A DNA stretch of 64,000 nt from the NCBI RefSeq assembly GCF_009870125.1, contig NC_046679.1:5580001-5644000 (forward strand), given 5' to 3'. This document shows positions 11,593 to 21,598 of this stretch, in pieces. The stretch comes from Drosophila pseudoobscura. Taxonomy: Eukaryota; Arthropoda; Insecta; Diptera; Drosophilidae. The notes below the pieces were generated by a model that searched no databases, had not been told where the DNA came from, and worked only from the letters and a program-made list of their open reading frames with translations. Position numbers and translations under genes: made by a program. How positions within the stretch are numbered: position 1 is the first letter of the stretch; each line of letters starts with the position of its first letter.

Positions 11593-12010
11593 CGGACAAG
11601 AAATTTATAAAAAAATATTGGCAGTGCATACGAGATATGCAAATGATTGACTCTACATACATAAATAGTGAACGTGAACGTTGCAAACGTACCTGAACAG
11701 ACCATTTCTAGAGATCTGTCAAGGAATATATACATAAATAGTTCCACAATGGAGTTACCTTTGCACCGGGTATGTAATATGTAAGAGAAAAAACAAAGAA
11801 AGTGCAAAAACCAGTGTAAACCAAAGCTATAAATTCGCTACATTTATATATATTGATACCTTTCCCTCTTATCAACTGCGAGAGAACAGACACATTCCAT
11901 TCACTTCTATCGCCAAAGCTGGCTAAATAACTACTTTTTTAATCGAGGCCAAATTCCTGATCAGTCGCGAAAGTGCATTAAAGAGGCTAACCTCTCTCAT
12001 TAGGCCCGTG
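11593..12010 (-). repeat. Duplicated LRR-promoter-like block, copy 3
   Basis: 11593-11815 nearly matches 6516-6715 in the same orientation. The adjoining 11816-12010 resembles the region upstream of the LRR gene (6340-6490): TATA-like sequence near 11827-11850, and 'cagtcgcgaaagtgc' against 'cagtcgtgaaagtgc'. No LRR coding sequence remains beside it. Confidence 0.5.
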
Positions 12011-12014
12011 ACAA

Positions 12015-12780
12015 ACATTGACATTGATATTCTCTTTGCTTTTCCTCTATTTTGGTGCACGGGGGGAGTCTGGATGAACAAACATTAAATTCAACGGCGA
12101 TATACACGATTTTCATTTTTACATTACATTACATCTTTCGGTGTTAGCCTTGCGGTTTATAACAACTCATAACTACGAATAGTGTTCATTATATTATTCA
12201 AAAAACCCGAAAACATAAAACAGAGTGCGGATGATGCAATTGGCTAAGGCACGTTTAACACAAGAAAAAGTGGTCTGTTTTATCACTAAAAGAAAGTACC
12301 TTATTTAATATAAATATTTATGCGTAATATACAGTAATTTTCTTAACTCTGCTTATTATATTTTTATACATACATATTTTCTTTGATTTTTTTTATCAGG
12401 CCGGTAAATAAAGTAAAGTCTAACATATGTACGGACTAGTAAATTACGATATTTTTTTATCGATGTTTTAAATTACAACTCTGGACTGAATATGGGCACT
12501 AATTCAGTATATACTGTATATGTGGAAATTATTTTTTTAAAAGCAGGGAACAAAAAGTTTTGCTGCAAATAAAACCTTTGTTCACAAAAGTATATTCCAA
12601 ACTTAAAATGCAAATTGTTATTCGTAATTGATGGTAGCTTGGTGGTTATAAGTTAATGATTATAAGAGGCGAAATCACAACTGGGCAGCACTTAAACGGC
12701 GATTGAAACGCAAATGGGCAGCACTTTCTCGGAGGCGTAACGATATATAAATATATTTTTCTATCTGTTGCCCTAGGGAT
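12015..12780. other. AT-rich DNA without recognised feature
   Basis: No open frame of interest and no recognisable repeat family. It lies between a promoter-like duplicated block and a retrotransposon fragment. Confidence 0.5.
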
Positions 12781-13230
12781 CACCACTCGACGCCTTTCCA
12801 GGTGTCAATTCCACCTAGGGCGGACTGGGAGATGAACGAACCAGGCCCTGCGAATGCGGTCCACTTTTACACTGATCGCAGATCAGTTAGATGTCTCTTA
12901 TATGGGTCATCGGACACAGGGACATCCATTAGAATGATGCCGCCAACGATCTAGCCAGTTATTCCAGCTATCACGGGACACTGGCAGATTGGCACTCACT
13001 TCTCCAGACCGTCAATCCCGCCCAATTACCGAAGCAATCTGTCTTTTTCTGCCACTGTCCGGCCCGCTCACGGACATTTTGGGAAATTTATGCCTACCAC
13101 GGATTAGGCAGAGAGCGGCAACACAAAGGACCTTTTACAGGTCCAAGTGAAACGGGGGAGACTCGCCGCCTCTCCCCAGACACCGCCACAACTTATCCCA
13201 AACTGGATAGACTTCAGTTCTGTTATATGT
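12780..13230 (+). mobile_element. Non-LTR retrotransposon fragment, longer copy
   Basis: An NAVHFYTDRRS-like start resembles the first RNase H block (YTDGS). After a deletion comes WVIGHRDIH, a stop, then NDAANDLASYSSYHGTLADWH, and finally SVFFCHCPARSRTFWEIYAYHGLG. This is the decayed C-terminal RNase H region and Cys-His tail of a non-LTR element. It carries about 97 bp lacking in the copy at 6787-7075. Confidence 0.6.
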
Positions 13231-13603
13231 AGCATTTGGACACATAAACGAAATGTGTTCATTGGGAGGTAAGAATTTATATCTAATTACAGAAATTAGT
13301 TCAATTTCATCTCTTTTCAGATGAGTACCGAGGACACGGCGTTAAAAATAGCTAAACAAATTGTTACAAAACAATTTTCCAAGTGAAACGGAGGAGACTC
13401 GCCGCCTCTCCCCAGACACCGCCACAACTTATCCCAAACTGGATAGACTTCAGTTCTGTTATATGTATGTAGCATTTGGACACATAAACGAAATGTGTTC
13501 ATTGGGAGGTAAGAATTTATATCTAATTACAGAAATTAGTTCAATTTCATCTCTTTTCAGATGACTACCGAGGACACGGCGTTCAAAATAGCAAATCAAA
13601 TTG
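13143..13603 (+). repeat. Tandem duplication of about 236 bp
   Basis: 13143-13378 and 13379-13603 are near-identical direct repeats starting at 'ccaagtgaaacg'. Each unit contains the end of the retrotransposon-derived frame, then an intron-like segment (gtaagaatttata...ttcatctcttttcag), then ATGA(G/C)TACCGAGGACACGGCGTT. The second unit has 4 bp extra (tatg). Confidence 0.85.
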
Positions 13604-13628
13604 TATGCCCTCCCGTGAAATCGAGTGA

Positions 13629-14412
13629 GTCAGAGCGATTTTTTATTAAAAACGAGGGGGAACGTTGTGAGTTGCTGCGGACACCGAAATTTTGAGATAT
13701 ACGTTTTATAGTGAGATCCAACAGAAGTGCGGATACCAAATTTGGTTTCTTTAGCCTTAATAGTCTCTGAGATTTGTGAATATCCCCAGATTTTCGTCCT
13801 TTGCGTGGGCGGAAGGGGGTGTGACGAAATTTTGAACCAAACTCGTCTCGGTCTGATATATTAGGAGTGTGGATACCAAATTTGGTTGCTCTAGCTTTGA
13901 TAGTCTCTGAGATCTAGGCGCTAATGTTTTACTCTAAGCAAAGCCGGCTATGCTACGTGGATGTTAGAGAGAGACAGGGCGAGAAAAAATGAAATTGTTT
14001 TCTTGATGCTGGCTATAATAATAATACGATCCAATTCAGATTCTGCAGTCTAAAAAATATGATCTCTACGATTCTGCGTTTTTGGTTATATCGTATCCTT
14101 AAAAATGTGGATGCCACAGATTTTCGTCCTTTGTGGAGGCGGAAGTGGGCGAAGAACGAAGTTTTGAAATATTTTTGTAGCAGTGACATATCACAGAAGT
14201 CTGGATCCAAAACATCGTTGCTCTAGCTCTTATAGTCTTTGAGCACTAGGCGCTGAAGGGGACGGACAGACGGACGGACAGACAGACTGACAGACAGGGC
14301 TCAATCGACTCGGCTATTGATGCTGATCAAGAATATATATACTTTATGGGGTCGGAAACGATTCCTTCTGGACGTTACACACATCCATTTTCACCACAAA
14401 TCTAATATACCC
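13629..14412 (-). repeat. Dispersed GTCY-microsatellite repeat, inverted copy
   Basis: This is the reverse complement of the family copy at 10211-11334, including the shared ends 'aacgagggggaacgttgtga' and 'aatatacccca'. It lacks about 320 bp that lie near 10980-11295 in the other copy. Together the two copies form an inverted pair about 2.3 kb apart, enclosing the promoter-like block and retrotransposon pieces. Confidence 0.75.
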
Positions 14413-14749
14413 CAAATAAAGCCGAGCACGAACTGATTCCCCAGGCTTCCTATTACCGACACGTGTGCGCTCCTTCGCTCTATCGCAGTGTGGCTTTGCA
14501 GTTATGGATGGTAGGGTTACGTACTGAAAAAAGCTCTTTCACCCGCGGGCTCTTTTCGAGTAATACTCGTACTTGAAGCCCCCATTCCAGCCAACCCATG
14601 GGATTAGTGCGCTGTGACCTTTCCATAGAGATACATATGTAAATGTATTTGTCTATACAAACTGAGTTCAGGTTATCTCACCATCGTTGTATAATCTTTT
14701 AAATAATATTAATTTAATTCAAGTATTCAACATGGTACTTTAGTATTTT

Positions 14750-16510
14750 TCAAAAAGCAGCAATGAGATTGAGAAGCAGCCAGATAGCAGCTGCAGCACT
14801 GCACAAAAGAATCAGCTGCAACGTGCGATGCAGCATGTGAAACCTAAACACAATTAAAATTCTTTATTTTGGTTCACTCCACTTTGAAAATGAGTTTACT
14901 TACCGCCTCCATACCCTTTGACCCTCAGCAATGGAGGACGGAGAACGTGGCTCTTTGCAGAGGTAGAAGCGCATTCCGCGTAGGGCACGATTGAAATAAC
15001 TATCCCAGTCCAGAGCCAACATGTCAAAGTTGTATATCTCCTGATCCTGTGGCGACATACTTTGCCACAGCCTATCCTTGTTTTTCGTACCGAACTTCCA
15101 ACTCCGGCAGGTGAACGGCCTCAACAACAGCATGTTCTTATGTACTTTCTGGTATATTTTTAACAGGCGCGGCTTTCGGCCGATCGCACAAAGTGCCAGA
15201 TCCACTACAAGGCCGGGGAGAGTATGATAGAAAAACGCAGCCAGGGGAAAGAGCCAGGAAGTGGTCATGAAATGCATGAAGGGGTACCACAGCATCTTCG
15301 TCACTGCATAATTTTCGCCAATTGACTGCGTCTTGTCCCTGAATGCGCCATAGGTCAAAAGGTTTTGCTCACTGGGTGTAAGGTGGTAGATAGGAGGTGG
15401 CGATGAAGTTCTCACAGCTGAAGCTGCTGTTTTCCAGGCACTCGCCAAAGCCATGCTGGCACAGTAGTCCACAGGAACCACACTGTTCTGTGCGTTCACA
15501 TCGACCAGCGCAATGCGTATGACCCCGTGAGCGACTCCATACACTAACCCTATTGGTCCGTAAAGATTGTCAATATAACCTGACACGGGTTCGCTGGAGG
15601 TGGCAATAACTGTGATCATGGAAAGAACATTTTTAGAAAATTCCGATGACCCCTCTTTAAGTACTTACTAATGGCTGGTCGAAAAATGCACAAAGGCAAA
15701 TCGCCCGCCTCCCGAAGGATCACATCTTCGCCAAGAGCCTTGGTGTAAGTATAGGTGTTCGGAAACGATCCCAGCAGAGCAGACGTCATGTTGTCTATCA
15801 GCTGATCACCTAGCTGATCAGTCATTTCCAGCACCTTCTCAGAACTGTTCGTCAGAAGTTCAGGATAGAACTGTTCCTGGATGTGATCTATCACACAGTT
15901 GGCGAAGGCTGTCGAGACGTGAACAAATGCCTCCAGGTTGACCATTTGCTTCCCCAGCTGCACCATCAGTCGCGTGGCGCGAGTATTGATGGCCAGTGCC
16001 ACATGCAACGGCTCGTTGAACCGTACTGTGGCTGCTCCGTGAAGAACGATTTGCACCTCTGATTTCAGGAGCCTTCGGTCCGTATCGCTTATGCCCAGGT
16101 CCGGCTCCAGACAATCTCCAGCGATGGGGCATACTCGCTGCAGAGCGTCTGACTTGGACTTCAGTAGGAGTTCAAAAACCTTTTCGGAAAATCCTGAATG
16201 AGAACCTGCTTTTATGGTAAGGCTTCATGGTTAATACGCACAAGATCCTTTGACCATTCACTGATTCGTTCCTGAATTTCCACGCCACGCTTCGGTCTGA
16301 TCAATAAATATATTTGCTTTACATCCGTGGTTCGTAAGAGTTTCTCAACCATAACTGAAAGCTCGGTAAATAAACGGACCGTTTGTCAAAATTATCGAAT
16401 ATGAGGTGTGCTTCATGAAAATCTCGATTTGTACCTTTTCCCAAGAATCCGGTGCCTCCTGTTATGAAAACGGTTTTGTTTCTGTAAAACCTTTGGATAT
16501 CGGTTTCCAT
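14750..16510 (-). CDS. Fatty acyl-CoA reductase, copy 1
   Basis: Five exons (16510-16435, 16354-16242, 16179-15669, 15609-14904, 14843-14750) give 499 residues. The family reduces long-chain fatty acyl-CoA to fatty alcohol with NADPH, for wax, hydrocarbon or pheromone precursors, on ER or peroxisomal membranes. The Rossmann NADPH motif TGGTGFLGK lies near residues 17-25. The Y-x-x-x-K catalytic motif is in TYTYTKALGEDV near residue 205. A C-terminal FAR_C region (GRKPRLLKIYQKVHKN) and a hydrophobic tail helix (ILLCSAAAAIWLLLNLIAAF) encoded by exon 5 follow. The start at METD was chosen because the exon 1 length (76 bp) equals that of the three sister genes; an in-frame ATG 42 nt upstream is possible. 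Exon 3 and intron 2 are almost identical to copy 4. A TATA box lies about 90 bp upstream. Confidence 0.93.
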
Positions 16511-16598
16511 TTTGACTTTGCAGTTCCCTAATCCTCGAAGCGGAACGTACAACCAGAAGTGAAAACTTAAAATAGAAAAAGTTTCGACTCTGGGGCCC

Positions 16599-16608
16599 TT
16601 TTTATAGG
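16599..16608 (-). promoter_or_regulatory. TATA box of reductase copy 1
   Basis: The minus strand reads CCTATAAAAAGGGC, about 90 bp upstream of the ATG at 16510. Spacing suggests transcription begins near 16570. Confidence 0.6.
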
Positions 16609-17091
16609 CATTTAATACGCCTACAGTAGAAACTTGCGAATTAAAACTTTGAACTCGAATTTAATTTCTAATCGTTTGCGGGTATTATAAATTGGTGTTT
16701 GGTAGATCTTATAGTTTCCCGCAGAACAAAAGGTTCTATTTGACAGCGACTACTGTACCTGACCTTTATGTTCCAGAATACAATAGCAGTATATTTTTTT
16801 TGTTTAGCATTAACTTATGCAAACCAACTGACACCGAGAGCAACATGCTATTTGTAAATTCAGTCGGCGCCGGGTTTGGTTTTTATAAGTTGCATGGGAG
16901 AACCACCTATATATTATTCTGTTTGTGTAGTATTCGACAGTTGGAAGCACACTATTTTCGTGGCAAGTCGATGGGAATTTCGAGATTAAAACAATAAGTG
17001 ACCAATTGAGCTTCATTCAAAGGGAAGTATTTATTTCTTCTAACACACCATTTGGATATACTACGAGCATCAAATAGAAAAGACTAAGATC

Positions 17092-18834
17092 TTAAGGAGC
17101 CACCACAAAAGGAGTCCTGCCACACAGCATAATGCCACTTGAAGGCTGTAGTGCAACATCTTCAATCTGTGCAAATAGGAGATAGGAGAAGCAATGCTGA
17201 TTATGGAATCACAAATCACAATAGCCTTCAATATGTGGCAAATTACCGTTCGAATAGCCGCAGACCCTTTTCAATAGACTCCGATGTTGGTGCTTCTTTC
17301 CCCAGATATAGCCGCATGCCCAGCAAGGCATGTCTGAAGTAATCATTCCAATCCAGACCCTTCATGTCAAAGTAGTAGACTCGGCGCTCTTCTGCGGACA
17401 TAAGCTCAAGCAAGCGATCCGTATTTTTGGTTTCAAAGTGCCAGGCTCTGTGCAAAAACGGCTGTAATATGTCCATATTTTTGTGAATCTTCCGATATAC
17501 TTTCACCAAGCGGGGCTTCCGCCCTGTAAGACGCAGCACCAGATCGAAGACGTGTCCCGGCAAGATGTGATAGAAGAAAGCAGCGAAATGATAGACCCAC
17601 GGAGTTTTTACGCAATGAAGAAAGGGGTACCAGATCATCTTCGTGAGGGGGAATTGACTTCGAAAGCTAACACCATAATTTATAAAGTCTCTATTAGTTA
17701 GTGCGTTCTGTTCAGTGGGTGCCAGGGTGTAAACTATGGGCCGTGGCATTTTCTCGTGCCGAACCCTGTTCTTAGACGTCTGCCAAGTACTGGCCAGCGC
17801 CACGTTGGCGCAATAGTCGACAGGAACTAGGTTGGCGAACGCCTCCGTGTTTAGGCTGGCGACGCGTAAAACTCCAAGAGCGACACCGTAAATCAAGGCA
17901 ATGGGTCCATAGAGGTTATCGATCCAGCCTGCGACGGGCTCCTTGTGGCTTGCCATGACTGCAATTATTGATCATGAAATTCAGTTATTCTGCACGCAAA
18001 TCACTTACTAACTGCTGGACGAAAGATGGACAGCGGCAAGTCGCCCGCTTCACGAAGAATCACGTCCTCTGCCAGGGCCTTGGTGTATGTGTAGGTGTTA
18101 GGGTACGATCCGAGCAGAGCTGGGGTCATGTCGTTCATTAACTCCTCACTCAGCTGGTCACACATTTCCAGTACCTTCTCCGAGCTGCAAGTCAAGTGCT
18201 CGGGATACAACTTCTCCTCTATGTGCTCGATCACGCAGTTGGAGAACGCTGTGGAGATGTGCAAGAAGGCCTCCAGGTGTCTCATCTGCTTGGCCAGCTG
18301 CACCATCAGTCGCGTGGCGCGAGTATTGATGGCCAGTGCCACATGCAACGGTTCGTTGAACCGGACTGTGGCTGCTCCGTGAAGAACGATCTGCACCTCT
18401 GATGCCAGGAGCCTTCGGTCCGTGTCGCTTATGTCCAGGTCCGGATAAAGGCAGTCTCCGGGAATGGGCATCAAGCGCTCAAAGGCTTCCGGCCTTGATT
18501 TGAGTAGCACTTCAAACAGCTAATATGTGCATGAACCAGTTAATTCGAAACATATTTTAGTCCTAGATTTAAAGACCTACCGGCTCCGTCTGCCAGGACT
18601 GAATACGCTCCTGAATGTTTTTACCACGTTTGGATCTAATCATTATATATATTCGTTTCACATCAGTGCTCCGCAGGAGCTTCTCGATTATTACTAGAAG
18701 AGTCCTCTGCATTATATTTAAACCTGTTTTTCCAATGGAGCATGTGCAAATTCAATACCTTTTCCCAAAAACCCGGTGGCACCGGTTAAAAAAACTACTT
18801 TTTCCTTATAAAATCCTTTAATACCAGACTCCAT
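17092..18834 (-). CDS. Fatty acyl-CoA reductase, copy 2
   Basis: Five exons (18834-18759, 18693-18581, 18519-18009, 17958-17247, 17167-17092) give 495 residues. The NADPH motif is TGATGFLGK and the catalytic block TYTYTKALAEDV is intact. The C-terminal region includes GRKPRLVKVYRKIHKN and a terminal hydrophobic stretch (LQVALCCVAGLLLWW). Exons 1-3 have exactly the same lengths (76, 113, 511 bp) as the other copies; exon 4 is 6 bp longer than in copy 1. The tail is short, ending two residues after the last Trp (WWAP). All introns are short GT/AG (50-79 bp). The predicted reaction is acyl-CoA to fatty alcohol; which chain length is preferred cannot be read from the sequence. Confidence 0.93.
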
Positions 18835-18944
18835 TTTGGTATTAAATTGTATAAAAAATCAATTTTTATAAACTCGAATCTAAGAAACTCGTATCGTATG
18901 CAACGGCTAAATGTACTAAGAGAATTAATTGGATTTCGCGTCAC

Positions 18945-18954
18945 TTTTTATGCG
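18945..18954 (-). promoter_or_regulatory. TATA-like box of reductase copy 2
   Basis: The minus strand reads GCATAAAAAGTG about 110 bp upstream of the ATG at 18834. It is a weaker match than those of copies 1 and 3. Confidence 0.4.
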
Positions 18955-19402
18955 ATTTCGTGAAAGCGAAACTCATGCATTAAATCGTGATGTCACTGGG
19001 GTCGTGTCACCAGACCGGGTCTAATTTATACAAGCCCAAATAAATCCTAATACCTAATGAATGTAATGAATGTAATGAATGCAATCCATGCAATCAATCC
19101 AATGTACACTTATCGATTGTGTTGGAATTTACAATTTACTCACTCGATATCTGAATAGGTTCCACAGCACATTGGATTTCGACGATGAACGTATTCGATT
19201 TCTCACAGTTTTCGACAGTTGGAACGATTCAAAAACAAATACAAACAATATATAAACCTAAATAAAAGACGGTATATTCAACCTTGAGTGTTTTCTGACG
19301 TATTATATTCCCTTTTTTTTTAAAAAAGACTTTTCCAAGTTTAACAAACTTCGGAGGCTTCCCAGAACTTTGAGACTTTTAACTCTTTATTAATTCAGAT
19401 TT

Positions 19403-21263
19403 CTAGTTAATGAGAAGCCTGGAAAGCGACCACAGAATTGCTCCAGCACCGCACGCCAGAGAAGCCTTCAAAACGTTATGCAAGATCTTAAGACTGTGGG
19501 GATATGAAAATTAAAAAAAAAAACATTGATATCAAGAAGATACATTTTAGACAATAAACCTTCGGGAGAAAAAAGTCTTACCGCCTTAACAGCTTCAGAC
19601 TCTGCGCTATGGACTCGGGAGTGTAGGGATCCTTGGCCAAATACAGTCGTACGCCAAGCAAGGCCTTGTTGAAATAGTCAGTCCAATCCAAACTCGCCAT
19701 GTCGAATTGATAGATGATGCGATCTTTAGCCGACATGAGTTCTCGCAGTCGGTTCGTGTTCTTCGTATCGAAGATAAAGGTTCTCCTTGTAAACGGCCCC
19801 AATAACGCAATATTTTTGTGAATCTTCTGGTAAAGGTCCACCATCCGAGGCTTCCGTCCCATAAGACGAAGTATCAGATCCATGAAATAGCCAGGCAAGA
19901 TATGATAGAAAAAGGCACCCATGGCGAAGAGCCATGGATTCGAGACGCAATTAATGAACGGGTACCACACCATCTTGGAGAGTGGGAAAATATCGCGACA
20001 AGCAAACGATAAGTCGATAAATCTCCCAAAGGTAATCACATTGTTATCGCTGGGTGCCAGCGTGTATATGGTCGGTTTTCCTTCCACTGTGCCGCTCTGT
20101 GCATTCTGATCCGTTTTCCATGCGCAGGCCAATGCAGCGTTGGCGCTATAATCAGCTGGCACCAGGCCGATATGCGCCTTAGTGTTGACGCACATTATGC
20201 GCAGAACTCCCCGAGCACCGCCGAAGATTAGGGCAATGGGCCCGTACAGATTGTCAGTCCAACCAACGACGGGCTCCTTGTAGGTGGGCACGACTGTGGA
20301 GAGTCATGTTACACAATGTTTCAGTTCCATCCAAGGCCTTGCATCATCTAAGGAAAAACTTACTAATGGCCGGCCGAAAAATGCACACGGGCAGGTCGCC
20401 CGCTTCCCGCAGGATCAAGTCTTCCCCCAGAGCCTTTGTGTATGTGTAGGTGTTGGGATACGATCCGAGCAGAGCTGGGGTCATACTGTCGATCAGTTGA
20501 TCACTTAGCTGTTCGCGAATGGCCAGCACTTTGTCGGAACTGCAGCTCAAGTGCTCAGGGTAGAACTTCTCCTCGACGTGCGTCACCACACAGTTCGAGT
20601 AGGCTGTGGATATATGGACATAGGCCTGCAGGTGCACCATCTGCTTGGCCAGCTGCACCATTAGTCGCGTGGCACGGGTATTGATATCCAGGGCCAAGTG
20701 CAACGCCTCATCGAATCGAACTGTGGCTGCTCCGTGAATGACGATCTGCACCTCAGATGCCAGCAGCCTGCGGTCCGCCGCATTTATGCCCAGGTCTGGT
20801 GCCAGACAATCTCCAGCGATCGGTACAACGCGCTGCATGGCTCCGGGCTTGGACTTTAAGAGCTCTTCGAACACCTTGATGGGGTCTGGGGTATGAGCTC
20901 AAGATTCATTGACATTGGTGGGCCCACCATTACTCACCACATCTTTCTGCCATTTGACAATGCGTTCCCGAATGCTCTCACCTCGCTTGGGTCTCGTCAT
21001 GGAATAAATGCGCTTCACCTCCGTTGACCGCAAAATTTTCTCAATGATAACTGAAAGGCAAAAGAAATTCACAAAAAAACTGCACTTTGGGGTCGGCCGT
21101 TTGGACTCTTTCTTATTAATATTTTCCATTTATCATTTTCCATAGTAGAGAATATTTTATAGAGAGTTTGTAAGCTGTTCCACATACTTTTTCCCAAATA
21201 ACCTGTTCCACCAGTTAGGAAAATGGTTTTGCCTTTATAAAATCCCTGGATATCGGAATCCAT
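19403..21263 (-). CDS. Fatty acyl-CoA reductase, copy 3
   Basis: Five exons (21263-21188, 21050-20938, 20874-20364, 20293-19582, 19493-19403) give 500 residues. The NADPH motif is TGGTGYLGK, and the active-site block is TYTYTKALGEDL. The FAR_C part contains GRKPRMVDLYQKIHKN, and the last exon encodes a hydrophobic tail ending LLIN. It is the most diverged of the four in exon 3 (for example ADRRLLASEVQIVIHGAATVRFDEALHLALDINT). Intron phases match the sister genes throughout. The promoter is the clearest of the cluster (TATA and initiator). The substrate is unknown; a long-chain acyl-CoA is expected for the family. Confidence 0.93.
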
Positions 21264-21311
21264 TTTGATGTGAGACTTTGATTGATTGCCGCCGAGTAGA
21301 AGTGTGGCTTG

Positions 21312-21349
21312 ACTGAAGAGTAATTCCAGTTTAGTGCCGCTATTTATAT
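21312..21349 (-). promoter_or_regulatory. Core promoter of reductase copy 3
   Basis: The minus strand has CCATATAAATAGCGGC (TATA at 21349-21341). A CTTCAGTCAAG initiator (TCAGTC) follows near 21317-21312, about 30 bp downstream, which is the standard Drosophila spacing. The 5' UTR would be about 52 nt. Confidence 0.7.
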
Positions 21350-21598
21350 GGACTAAATAATTTCCACCAAACAAAGGTCAGTCTGCAAAGCCAGCGCTCA
21401 ATTCAATGCGGAATTCAAATCAGTTCGTGCACACGTATATTGTATATTATAAAGCCATAACAAGAAAGGAATCGTTCAACTATTGCAACTGTTTTGGGCA
21501 AGGGCAAAGAAAGCACTTCCCCCTTTTAATTTATTCAAAAACACCAAAATAACTCAAATTTGAACATATAATATGTACATATTGTACTATATACCATA

